Assembly: GCA_031411995.1 (NCBI GenBank)
Contig: JANOCD010000097.1
Span: forward strand, 94,443 to 158,442
DNA: 64,000 nt
Direction of reading: 5' to 3'
Source: Rudanella sp031411995
Lineage (GTDB): Bacteria; Bacteroidota; Bacteroidia; Cytophagales; Spirosomataceae
Within the stretch, counting starts at the first letter, position 1. Every line of letters begins with the position of its first letter. Shown one piece after another: positions 37,041-45,428 of this stretch. The notes below the pieces were generated by a model, which had not been told where the DNA came from, made no database searches, and saw nothing but the letters and a program-made list of their open reading frames with translations. The translations under genes and the position numbers were made by a program.

Positions 37041-38741
37041 TTACTGGTTTAAATAAATCATTTTGGCCTGGTAGGTGCCGTTGATGATAATGCGTTCGTC
37101 GGATTCGGCACCGCTTAGAATTTGGGTGGATGTTCCGTTATCAACACCGGTCACAACGTACGCGAGGCTAACTACTTCGGGCGAATCTTTGATAAAAACG
37201 ACTGGTTTACCATTCATCTCACTAAGGGCTGAGTTCGGCACCGACAAACCGCGTGCGCTTTTTGCCGACTGTACCCGGATGGTAACGAACTCGCCAATTT
37301 TGAAAGCCCCAGCCGCGTTGTCCATCTCGAACAGCAAGCGTTGCGACTGGTTGGAGGCATTGATGGTCTGCGCCTGCGACAGCAGCCGGGCTACTCCCTT
37401 TTTGCCCACATCGTTCACCCCCTCGACCTCGAACGAGTTGGCCGACCGAAGCACCGCCAAATCTTTCTCGAAGACCTGCGCTTCGATATAAATTTTGTTT
37501 AGATTGGTAATGGTAAACAGGGTTTCACCCACGTTCACGGTGGACCCGATAGCCGACGTAAACGGCCCGATAATGCCGCCAACCGGGGCTTTCAAAGCAA
37601 TAGACCGGGCGTTTCCCCGACCGCCCTGAGCGATGCCAGTAAAGACTTTTAGGTTGGCTTGCGCCCGGTTCAGGCGGGCTTCGGCTTCGGTCACGTCGCG
37701 TTTGGCGGCAATATCTTCAATGGTTTTGAGCCGGTCATAGTCCCGACGCGCGGCCTGTAATTCGGCAGTCAGGTTGTTGCGTTCTGCTTGCAGGTTGATC
37801 TGGGTGGCCGCATCAATCGTTTGCTCTACCACGGCCAGTGTTTGTCCCTTGCTCACCGACTGCCCCACCCGCACCAGCAGCGACGTTAACCGGCCCACTT
37901 GCGGAGATTGCACCACGGCCTGCCCTGTAGAGGAGGGAATCACGGTGCCTGCCACTGTAGTAGTCTGGGCCTGATCGCCGGTCTGGAGCCGCTGGGTCAG
38001 GATGCCGAACAGAAACTGGGTTTCTTTGGGAATCAGAAACGTACTCGACGTAGCCCCGCCCCCGGTTGCACCCGCGCCGTGCTCTTCGTCCCCATGCGCG
38101 TTGGCCTGTTGCCAATTGGCCGTTGGCAACAGACAAAACAGCACGACTACTCCCGCTGCAACCCGCCGATTACGAGTTCGCATCAAAAGAAACATGAGTA
38201 CCATGCCCAACACTAAACCACCGCCCGCCAACAAAAACGTATTTTCGTACCAGTGGGCCTCGGCCTGAACGGGTGCGACCGGGGTTGTTACTGGTAATTT
38301 CGTTCCGACTCCGATGCCTGCTAACAGCAACAAATCGGCCCCCGGTCGGGCGTTCAGGCTCACAGTGAGCGAGTAGGTTTTTTTGGCCGGAAACGTCCCG
38401 CTCAGTTCATAGATGCCTTTGCCCGTTGGCTTCACGCTGAAAACTAATTTGTTATCTTCAGGGCTGCTTAGTTTGAGCATTGCCCCTTCAACGGGTCGGT
38501 TCGTGTTAAACTCGTTGATATACAGCCGAAGTTTACCCGGTTCGCCCGCTTCCAGCGGTTCGTAGTGCAACACTAATTCGTATTTATCAGACACGGTTTG
38601 GGTAACAAAATACGTTCTGCCGGTGCCGGTAGGAGTTTTGGCCGCCCCGTGATCTTCGCCCCCATGGGCTATTGCCAGTGGCGAGCCAGCCAGCAGGAGG
38701 ATCAGGCCAAGCAGGGCTGTAAGTGGAGTTAGCTTGCTCAT
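37041..38741 (-). CDS. RND efflux periplasmic adaptor subunit (CusB-like)
   Basis: The 566-residue protein has an N-terminal signal, a beta domain (about 25-150), a membrane anchor near 170-190 (FLLAGGGLVLGMVLMFLLMR) and a second hydrophobic stretch (VAAGVVVLFCLLPTANW). The membrane-fusion part follows: lipoyl halves around PQVGRLTSLLVRVGQSVSKGQTLAVVEQ and IALKAPVGGIIGPFTSAIGSTVNVGETLF with a coiled coil between. The extended N-terminus is unusual and looks like a fused unknown domain. Its start overlaps the TolC stop by 4 bp. His-rich segments (HGGEDHGAAK, HGDEEHGAG) may bind metal. Confidence 0.9.
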   Translation of the reverse strand: MSKLTPLTALLGLILLLAGSPLAIAHGGEDHGAAKTPTGTGRTYFVTQTVSDKYELVLHYEPLEAGEPGKLRLYINEFNTNRPVEGAMLKLSSPEDNKLVFSVKPTGKGIYELSGTFPAKKTYSLTVSLNARPGADLLLLAGIGVGTKLPVTTPVAPVQAEAHWYENTFLLAGGGLVLGMVLMFLLMRTRNRRVAAGVVVLFCLLPTANWQQANAHGDEEHGAGATGGGATSSTFLIPKETQFLFGILTQRLQTGDQAQTTTVAGTVIPSSTGQAVVQSPQVGRLTSLLVRVGQSVSKGQTLAVVEQTIDAATQINLQAERNNLTAELQAARRDYDRLKTIEDIAAKRDVTEAEARLNRAQANLKVFTGIAQGGRGNARSIALKAPVGGIIGPFTSAIGSTVNVGETLFTITNLNKIYIEAQVFEKDLAVLRSANSFEVEGVNDVGKKGVARLLSQAQTINASNQSQRLLFEMDNAAGAFKIGEFVTIRVQSAKSARGLSVPNSALSEMNGKPVVFIKDSPEVVSLAYVVTGVDNGTSTQILSGAESDERIIINGTYQAKMIYLNQ

Positions 38742-39931
38742 AGATTTCCGGTTAAATAGTTGATGGTCAGCAGCGACTGATTATAGTTTCGGAGGGTTTC
38801 CAAATAGCGTTGGCGAATAGCATAGGCATCGTTAGTCGTTCGTAAATAACTCACATAATCGTTTTGCCCAGCTTGAAACAGTCGTCGGGCCGTGTTGATA
38901 AGGTCGTCGGCTTGTCGAAGACCAGTCGTTTCGTAGTAATCGAGGGAGGTTCGAAACTTCTCAAAATCGCCCTGCGCCTGTTGCAGATCCACCGACAGCG
39001 TTTGAAGTTGAGCCATTGTGCGTTGCCGGGCGAGTTGCAAACCCGTTTGAGCGGCCCCGATTCGGCTGCGGTACTGCCCAAACCATACGGGCAACGTCAG
39101 GCCAAACCGAAACCGGAGTTGGGTAGGCGTTTCCCGCGACGACTGGTTGTAGTACCCCACCATAATGCCGGGGAGCGATTGGGCACGTTCCAGCCCAATT
39201 TGACCTTCACTAATCGCTTCGGTTTGGCGCAGAAACGCCAGCGATGGGTTTTGTCCAACTGCCGTGGAATCAATCAGCGTCGGCGCGAAAGTGGGCTGGG
39301 TTCGGGCCAGCGTTGCCACCTGAATTGAGTCCGGGCGACCAGCGAGCCGTTGCAACTGCCGGACAAGGGTCTGCCCATCAGCGCGTGCTTGATTCAGTTG
39401 GTTCCGCACCTCACCCGCCTGCGATTCCGCAAAAGTTTTGGCAAGGTAGTCGATCTGGCCGGCTGCAAACTGCCGCCCGGCAATCAGTTGAAGCTGATTG
39501 TAGAGGCTGTCCTGAAACTGATACTGTTGCCGGAGGGCTTCGGCGTATTGCAGGGCCAGATAGAGATTCCGTACCCGGAACCGGATGTCGTTTTCGGTGA
39601 TGCGTTTTTCGGTCTGTACCAGCCCGATTTGCCCTTTTTGAAGCTGATACTGTCGTTTATAAACCACCGGCAACTGAAACGACTGATTGATGCCGACGGT
39701 ATAGAATTCACCGCTGGGGCTATCCGTAAACACGTCCAGATTGGGGATGGAATACGCTCCTTTAAGCAATTGCCCGGATTGGCGGATGCTCAGATCAGCG
39801 GCCCGAATCGCCGGGCTGTTGGCCACGACGAGGTCAACAATTTCAGTTTCGGAAATCGTTTTCTGGGCAATGCTGTTGAGGGCGACTCCCCAGCCAATAC
39901 ACAAACAAATCAGTCGTTTCATTAAATTCAT
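38738..39931 (-). CDS. TolC-family outer-membrane efflux protein
   Basis: The 397-residue protein has a signal peptide ending near NSIAQ. It is predicted to be long helical hairpins with the OEP duplication (ISETEIVDLVVANSPAIRAADL; GLERAQSLPGIMVGYYNQSS). It forms the outer-membrane channel of the tripartite metal pump with the adjacent adaptor and permease. It starts 21 bp after the HMA-AraC gene, so regulator and channel are on one transcript. It is slightly shorter than the classical TolC. Confidence 0.9.
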   Translation of the reverse strand: MNLMKRLICLCIGWGVALNSIAQKTISETEIVDLVVANSPAIRAADLSIRQSGQLLKGAYSIPNLDVFTDSPSGEFYTVGINQSFQLPVVYKRQYQLQKGQIGLVQTEKRITENDIRFRVRNLYLALQYAEALRQQYQFQDSLYNQLQLIAGRQFAAGQIDYLAKTFAESQAGEVRNQLNQARADGQTLVRQLQRLAGRPDSIQVATLARTQPTFAPTLIDSTAVGQNPSLAFLRQTEAISEGQIGLERAQSLPGIMVGYYNQSSRETPTQLRFRFGLTLPVWFGQYRSRIGAAQTGLQLARQRTMAQLQTLSVDLQQAQGDFEKFRTSLDYYETTGLRQADDLINTARRLFQAGQNDYVSYLRTTNDAYAIRQRYLETLRNYNQSLLTINYLTGNL

Positions 39932-39952
39932 GGGTTGAATGGCGGTCTGGTT

Positions 39953-40540
39953 TTAAATCCAGTCCAGCGGATTACGGTCAATGGTGTTTTGTCCCCGGTA
40001 AGCGGCTGGTGTCAGGCCCGTTATCTGTTTGAACTGGTTGGTCAGGTAGGCTACGCTACTGTACCCCAGTTGTCTGGAAATGTCGCTGATGGGTATCTCG
40101 TTGTAACTCAGGAGTTCTTTCGCCCGCTCCACCCGCTGCAGAATCCAGAACTTTTCGATGGTCAGGTTTTCTGTTGTCGAAAATAGATGGCTCAAATGTG
40201 CATAATCCAGCCCCACTGTTTCACTAAGATAATCAGACAGGGTCGTATGCAAATCCGCAATTCGTCCACTCTGAATCAGGCCGATGATGAGCGTTTTAAC
40301 CTGGTTAACCACTCGCGTTGTTTTATCGGTCAGCAACGAGAAGCCGTGGTTTTCAAGGGCCGGTTCAATGAGAGAGTGATCAGGGGTTGAGCAACCTGTT
40401 TCAGGCCAATCCTCAATCACGGCCCGCCCTAATTCGACTTCTGCTACCCTGTAACCCAGCCGTTCTAATTCAGTACGCACCACCCAGATACAGCGGCTGC
40501 ACACCATGTTTTTAATAAAGAGTTCCTGTAGGGCCATCAT
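39953..40540 (-). CDS. AraC-family regulator with N-terminal HMA-like domain (second copy)
   Basis: The 195-residue protein has the same architecture as that at 22189-22842. An HMA-like fold with CSRC (IKNMVCSRCIWVVRTELERLG) is followed by an AraC DNA-binding region (ISDISRQLGYSSVAYLTNQFKQITGLTPAAYRG). It is the first gene of the efflux set TolC-adaptor-lipoprotein-pump and probably activates it in response to copper. The two copies are clearly diverged, suggesting different set-points or metals. Confidence 0.88.
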   Translation of the reverse strand: MMALQELFIKNMVCSRCIWVVRTELERLGYRVAEVELGRAVIEDWPETGCSTPDHSLIEPALENHGFSLLTDKTTRVVNQVKTLIIGLIQSGRIADLHTTLSDYLSETVGLDYAHLSHLFSTTENLTIEKFWILQRVERAKELLSYNEIPISDISRQLGYSSVAYLTNQFKQITGLTPAAYRGQNTIDRNPLDWI

Positions 40541-40607
40541 CCATTATTGAGCCCGGAAAGAGCCGTTAAGCCATTTTCGGGAAAGTTGAACGTATCGGCA
40601 GTCCGAC

Positions 40608-41099
40608 TTAAATTTCCTCTTTTACCGACCCGCACTTGAGCATTTTATTACCGTAATACGGGTTCCGTACTTCTTTTTTGTCACTCAGCCAGGATGCTCC
40701 TTTTCCGCCAGCCGCCATCGGGCAATACTGTACATAGGCTTTAGCAGGCTTAGTCGCTTTGGTCAGTGAAATCATGCTGGTGGAGAGCATCTCGAACTGC
40801 TCGCGCTGTGCGTCCACATTTGTGGTTTTGCTAATGGCGGTCGCGTGGGTTTTAGCCATCAACAGGGCTTTTTTATCAGCGGTTGACAACCTACTCGCAT
40901 CCACGTTCCTTAGGGCCGAAGCCAGCGTAGTTGCCTCATTTTTGGCCTTAGCTGCGTCAGTAGCGACGAGCGCGTCTTTCACGCCGAGGTAGGCGGTGAG
41001 GGCGGGGGCAGTTGTCTGGGCAAACGTGGCTAAGGAGAAAAGTGACAGGCTCAGGGAAGCCACGACGAATCGTGAGATTAAGAATCGAATGATTTTCAT
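40608..41099 (-). CDS. DUF3347 periplasmic protein, copper-locus type
   Basis: The 163-residue protein has a signal peptide (SLSLFSLATFAQ). Helical repeats rich in Ala and Lys (ALTAYLGVKDALVATDAAKAKNEATTLA) match DUF3347. The C-terminal YVQYCPMAAGGKGASWLSDKKEVRNPYYGNKML is the motif seen at the C-termini of some CusB-like adaptors in Bacteroidota, with Cys and Met as possible copper ligands. A half site resembling the proposed HMA-AraC operator (41102-41113) is immediately upstream. Confidence 0.85.
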   Translation of the reverse strand: MKIIRFLISRFVVASLSLSLFSLATFAQTTAPALTAYLGVKDALVATDAAKAKNEATTLASALRNVDASRLSTADKKALLMAKTHATAISKTTNVDAQREQFEMLSTSMISLTKATKPAKAYVQYCPMAAGGKGASWLSDKKEVRNPYYGNKMLKCGSVKEEI

Positions 41100-41183
41100 T
41101 TGTTTACAGAATTGGATTTGGTGAACTATACATTAAGCCTTGAATGGTACTCGTCGGTTATTTGGTTTGCGCCGTAATTGGGG

Positions 41184-41627
41184 TTATTTCATGTGTGTAT
41201 GACCCGCCTGAAAGCAGTGCAGCGCACAGGCTGTGCCTTTGTAACTGTCATGGATATTTCCGATTTTTTTACCCTTCGCATCGAAAATGTCGCAGGTATT
41301 ATCGGCATTGTCTTTGATGGTAAACATCAGATCACCGTTGGCATCCATGTAAGTTTTTCCATCCTTGCCCATCTTGCCCATTTTTTTGCCAGTCTTGGCA
41401 TCCACGAGGTTACCTTGTCCATCTACGAAGGCGATTTTTTTGCCTTTCGCGTCCATAATCATCTGGTCTTTTGAGACTGTGCCAACCGTCGCTCCGGCAC
41501 CGTCCTTGATCTGACCACTGGCGTTAATGGTCATCGGCTGTTTGTAATTGGCCGATTGGGCCAGTAACAACGAAGGTGCGCCCAACAGCAGGGCGAACAG
41601 GGCATAAAACAGCGTTTTGGTTTTCAT
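41184..41627 (-). CDS. Periplasmic protein of unknown function in the copper island
   Basis: The 147-residue protein has a signal peptide (FALLLGAPSLLLAQ). It contains repeated short Gly-Lys strand-turn units (ASGQIKDGAGATVGTV, GKKIAFVDGQGNLVDAKTGK, DGKTYMDANGDLMF, AKGKKIGNIHDS), a beta-rich repeat protein. The C-terminus CALHCFQAGHTHM has Cys, His and Met that could bind copper. I do not recognise a named family. Context and ligand-rich tail suggest a metal-binding role. Confidence 0.7.
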   Translation of the reverse strand: MKTKTLFYALFALLLGAPSLLLAQSANYKQPMTINASGQIKDGAGATVGTVSKDQMIMDAKGKKIAFVDGQGNLVDAKTGKKMGKMGKDGKTYMDANGDLMFTIKDNADNTCDIFDAKGKKIGNIHDSYKGTACALHCFQAGHTHMK

Positions 41628-41653
41628 CGTATTTGTTATTAATTAGTTGATAC

Positions 41654-42514
41654 TCACTTTCTCTCCCACTCGGCAATGAGCCGGTTGTTAATTGTCACAT
41701 AGTCCGTAAATTTCTTTGCTTGAGCCGCTTCCGCCGACTTTCGGGCGGTCGCAATGGCTGTTTTATAATCACCCGCACGGGCCTGTAGCTTGGCCTGTAG
41801 ATGGAGGTAATTAAAGGCTGGTTCGAGTTGTACAGCTTTTGTGGCCCAGTCCAGAGCCTGCTTCGTGCCTTTTTCGGTATCGAAGTAGTACAGCGCAGCC
41901 TGGTAGTATAGCCCCGGTTTCTCTTCTTTCTTGACGTTGATTCGATCCATGATCTCCGTCGTAATACGCGCATCGGCATTGCTCATCACAGGAAAATGCA
42001 CCGAGGTGTTAGCCCAATTCAGATAGATAGTAGCCTGATTACGAACCAAATCCTGCACTTCGATGGTGAACGATTCGTAGAACCTCACCGATGAATCAGC
42101 CTTGACCGTGAAGCGGAGTACATCGTTTTTTGTTTCGTAGCCTGCTGTACCGTGCCCTTCTGTGTACGAGTTCAGAATCACCGTCCATTCACCCCGGTTC
42201 GGGATAGTGAACAGCGAATAACTTCCGGCTGGCAAGGGTTTACCAGCAACCGTTAGCGGGTCGGTTATGGTCAGAATCGTGGCATCGGACGCGCCGGTGC
42301 GCCATAATTCGCCAAAGGGAACCAGCTTGCCAAAAATAGTCCGGCCCTTCACTGCCGGGCGCGAATAGTTGATAGTCAGGTCGGTAAAGCCAATTTTTTG
42401 TTTGACCGTCGTAGAGGGCGACGGTTCGGGCAGGTTCAGTTGCGCCCGGACGGGTTGCGTCAATAATCCCGTTAGTAGAGCAACTAATGCGATTATTTTG
42501 TGTAGTGAGTTCAT
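41654..42514 (-). CDS. DUF2911 protein with C-terminal TPR-like region
   Basis: The 286-residue secreted protein starts at the ATG at 42514 that opens a clean signal peptide (MNSLHKIIALVALLTG). DUF2911 spans about 25-190 (IGFTDLTINYSRPAVKGRTIFG, FGELWRTGASDATILTITDPLTVAGKPLPAGSYSLFTIPN). A short helical repeat (ALDWATKAVQLEPAFNYLHLQAKLQA) follows. Function is unknown; such proteins are common in Bacteroidota. It lies between copper-island genes but shows no metal motif. Confidence 0.85.
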   Translation of the reverse strand: MNSLHKIIALVALLTGLLTQPVRAQLNLPEPSPSTTVKQKIGFTDLTINYSRPAVKGRTIFGKLVPFGELWRTGASDATILTITDPLTVAGKPLPAGSYSLFTIPNRGEWTVILNSYTEGHGTAGYETKNDVLRFTVKADSSVRFYESFTIEVQDLVRNQATIYLNWANTSVHFPVMSNADARITTEIMDRINVKKEEKPGLYYQAALYYFDTEKGTKQALDWATKAVQLEPAFNYLHLQAKLQARAGDYKTAIATARKSAEAAQAKKFTDYVTINNRLIAEWERK

Positions 42515-42558
42515 TGGAATAGATGTACGTGAAGATACTTGATGGAATAAATTCCATA

Positions 42559-42581
42559 CCCCCATTCATAACGTATGGGGG
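42559..42581. terminator. Putative stem-loop between HYC_CC_PP and DUF2911 genes
   Basis: The 7-bp arms CCCCCAT and ATGGGGG surround a 9-base loop. No T-run follows on the minus strand, so termination is uncertain. Confidence 0.4.
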
Positions 42582-42665
42582 ATTTGGGCTTGCCGAACAA
42601 CAAACACAATGCCTCCGCCGACCGAACAGGAGGTTCATCAGCGGGGGTAACTAATCAGAAGTGGC

Positions 42666-43121
42666 TCAAATGAGCCAAGTGCAAAGGGAGATAAGCCGTG
42701 AACGCCCGCTTTGATGCAAGGGGTCGTCGGCAATGAGAAAATTGGTAGCCGTAGTTGCTACGGGCAATAGAGCAGCCAGCAGGAGCCGGAACTGCGGATT
42801 CGGAATAAATTCGACTGGTTGCAGAACCGGGCTATTAGCCTGATCGGCGACAAACCGACTGACATCAAGATGCTCGTAAGAAACCGTCGTTTTACAGCAG
42901 GGCGATTTTTTGACTGCTGTGCCGGCGGAGTCAGGCACGATCTGCTCGTCGGGTTTATTGGCTGTACAGGGTTTAGCGCAGCCGTCCTGCACGACCAATA
43001 GCGATTTGGAATGGCCCCGCATCTGACACCAATGTTCGACCATACCAAAGCCTGTGCTACCCAGCAGAACCATAAAGGCCAGCCAGCAACAAATCAGACG
43101 GGTATAAATCGGTGTTTTCAT
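42666..43121 (-). CDS. HYC_CC_PP family small secreted protein
   Basis: The 151-residue protein has an N-terminal hydrophobic segment (LICCWLAFMVLLGSTGFGMV). The family landmarks are EHWCQMRG, a Cys-rich stretch (DGCAKPC) and the CC pair (KSPCCKTTVSYEH). The family is typical of Bacteroidota metal loci and may bind copper through its Cys residues. It is first in the minus-strand string, and a 21-bp-spaced direct repeat lies upstream. Confidence 0.75.
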   Translation of the reverse strand: MKTPIYTRLICCWLAFMVLLGSTGFGMVEHWCQMRGHSKSLLVVQDGCAKPCTANKPDEQIVPDSAGTAVKKSPCCKTTVSYEHLDVSRFVADQANSPVLQPVEFIPNPQFRLLLAALLPVATTATNFLIADDPLHQSGRSRLISLCTWLI

Positions 43122-43168
43122 TGGGTGTAATTAATCGCCACAAACTTACGTGCTTTCCAAACATGAAT

Positions 43169-43201
43169 GATTACAGGATTATGGGCAGGGCTTACAAAAT
43201 T
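43169..43201. promoter_or_regulatory. Candidate HMA-AraC operator upstream of the copper string
   Basis: Direct repeats GATTACAGGATT (43169-43180) and GCTTACAAAATT (43190-43201) have a period of 21 bp, match at 9 of 12 positions, and lie 50-80 bp upstream of the HYC_CC_PP start. They match the site between the AraC and CopB-ATPase genes. Confidence 0.6.
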
Positions 43202-43204
43202 TAT

Positions 43205-43866
43205 AGATACAGCCTGTGTTAAGAGCCTATGGGCCAGATTCCGAGTAACCGGCCTCCATAGGTTAACCTATTTTTTATCAGGCAGTTATAGTATTGATAT
43301 CAACATGGCTTTCACCCAAATGAACTCACGAATATGACAAACTGAAGTTAGACATCCAAGCCTGCTTAAGTTCAGTTATTTATTGACAGATATACGCCGT
43401 TTCTTTATTTTTAGTCAAGCCTAAATTTAGGCAATTGTCAATTTGTTAATTCCATTGTATGTGTGATTTACGATAATCTAATTTTAGGTGCCGTTTATTT
43501 CTAAAGAGGAGCAATCGTAGTAACTCTGGCAATTGAATACATCAATGTAATAAAGTGGTTTTCTCGATGAATCGTGCCGAAAAAATCCAGTGATTATTTC
43601 AGGACGATCTGATTAAAGGCTCTATAACGGCAGGACGAGACAGGCTGTAAATAGCCAGTCGGCGACAGGTTGAGCGAATCCGCGTCAACCGACCCAAACC
43701 GTTGGCAATTGTTTGGCTGACAAGCCAAAGGACACTCAGACTACCAAGTCACCACCGCCTGCCATAACTGGCTTGGTGCAAACTGTCGGTTTACTCCCTG
43801 GATTAGGAGCGGGCCATTGCGTAGCCTAACCAAACAGTTGGAGCCCAAGCTGGTTTCAACCCAGGA
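43205..43866. other. Long intergenic region without a gene
   Basis: This AT-rich 660-bp region lies upstream of the copper string. It shows no convincing ORF, RNA or repeat beyond the operator candidate at its edge. Part of it (about 43620-43860) resembles decayed coding sequence, but no protein could be recognised. Confidence 0.4.
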
Positions 43867-43914
43867 TTGCTTACCCATGCAGGTTTGCCCGATGTTGAAT
43901 TAATCTCACTACGG

Positions 43915-44271
43915 ATGAACCGTTTTCAGAAACTGCTCTCCCTCAGCCTGTTAGTGGTAACCTCGGCGGTGCGCGGGCAAGAAATACCCATTCCCGACTA
44001 TTCCTTAGCCAATCAAGGCCGCATCGGTACACTGATCACCCAGGGCGTTATTGACCGGCAAACAAACCGCACCACCGGCACTCCAGCGGCTCAACTGCGC
44101 TACACCGTTACCCCGGCGTTGTAACAGCTAACCGTAGCGAGCTATGTCAATTGGCTGAAAGCCAAAAACCCGGTGGCGGCTCAGGCGGTGGCCACCAACT
44201 TCGGGCCGGGTAAGTACGACTACGGCACCATCTATCCCACCGGAGCTGGTGCCAATAACAATCACATGGTA
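43915..44271 (+). pseudogene. Remnant of a small secreted protein gene, stop interrupted
   Basis: A signal peptide (MNRFQKLLSLSLLVVTSAVRGQ) leads into a sequence that stops at TAA (44122-44124) after LRYTVTPAL. It continues in the same frame as QLTVASYVNWLKAKNPVAAQAVATNFGPGKYDYGTIY. The continuation resembles small Bacteroidota proteins with an ASYV...NFGxYDY core (DUF6683-like, low certainty). After HMVAGRF the sequence is unrelated, so the 3' end is lost too. Confidence 0.55.
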
Positions 44272-44681
44272 GCAGGTAGATTTCATAGGCTCGTTGATTT
44301 AGTTGCGGGGCAAATGTGCTCCCTTTTCACAGACTATCCATTACAGAAAATTAAACTATTTCAACAAAAAATATACCTAGCCTAAATACTAAGTCATGTC
44401 CCTGACAAATAGCTTATTTGTTAACATTTGGGTAACATTGGACGGCTTTAGGGACTGCGTACAGTGGATGCAAGAAGAGCCTGCTTTGCCAGACAGGCTT
44501 TACGGTATATCGTAACACTTCGGAAATAGCGTAGCTTCGGATCGCGAATGCCGCCTGCCTTCAGGAGCCGAATCGACCGAAAATAGGGCATAGGACGACC
44601 AGAAACGACATTATGCACACGGAGGGTCGTTTTGGAGCGGGAATTGCAGAACGAAAAGCAGATTCCAACTTCTGTTTATTC
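44272..44681. other. Region between pseudogene and DUF547 gene
   Basis: No gene is supported here. A low-complexity AT stretch (44330-44440) could contain the promoter for the downstream operon, but I could not fix promoter boxes. Confidence 0.3.
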
Positions 44682-45407
44682 ATGAAACTGCTCCTTACTC
44701 TGATTACCCTCTGCGCCGGGTTCGGCATCCTGAACGCACAGGCCCAGCCAACGCCCAAAACGTTTACCGAAGGGGTCCAGCCCTTTTTGCAAAACCACGT
44801 CGAGAATGGGCGGGTGGATTATGCCCAACTCAAAAAATCGGGCAAAGACCTGGCCGAACTGTACAAACAAATCGGCGCGGTCAGCCTGTCGGGAGCTTCC
44901 GATGCGGAGAAAAAGGCGTTTTATATCAATGCCTACAACATTGTTGTCATTCAGCAGGTGGTGCAGGCTTTTCCGTTGAAATCGCCGTTGGACAAAGACG
45001 GGTTTTTCGATAAAAGTAAACACCGGATAGCCGGGCAGGAACTGACCCTGAATCAACTCGAAAAAGACAAACTGCTGGCAGCCTTCGGCGATGTGCGGGT
45101 GCATTTTGTGGTGGTGTGTGCGGCCATTAGCTGCCCGCCCTTAGCCGATTTCGCCTACACGCCCGATAAACTCGACGCGCAACTGGACGAACGCACCAAA
45201 CTCGCCCTGAACGACTCCCAATTTATCCGGGTGAACAAGAGCGGAAAAAAAGTGGAAGTCTCGAAGATTTTCGACTGGTACAAAGCCGATTTTAATCAAT
45301 CTGGCAAGTCCCTGCTGACATTTATCAATACGTATCGGCGCGAGAAAATCCCCGCCGATTACGCGGTCGGTTTTTACGAATACAACTGGACCCTCAACGG
45401 CCGGTAA
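44682..45407 (+). CDS. DUF547 domain secreted protein
   Basis: The 241-residue protein starts at the ATG at 44682, which opens a signal peptide ending near NAQAQ. The DUF547 core is present: AEKKAFYINAYNIVVIQQV, the HRIAGQELTLNQLEKDKL segment, VHFVVVCAAISCPPLADFAYTPDKLDAQLDE and KIFDWYKADF. The function is unsettled, though the fold has been linked to thiol-based hydrolases. It starts a plus-strand string with an oxidoreductase 22 bp later and a polyferredoxin, suggesting a redox or envelope role. Confidence 0.88.
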   Translation: MKLLLTLITLCAGFGILNAQAQPTPKTFTEGVQPFLQNHVENGRVDYAQLKKSGKDLAELYKQIGAVSLSGASDAEKKAFYINAYNIVVIQQVVQAFPLKSPLDKDGFFDKSKHRIAGQELTLNQLEKDKLLAAFGDVRVHFVVVCAAISCPPLADFAYTPDKLDAQLDERTKLALNDSQFIRVNKSGKKVEVSKIFDWYKADFNQSGKSLLTFINTYRREKIPADYAVGFYEYNWTLNGR

Positions 45408-45428
45408 ACCATCTCCTGACCTGTTTCT

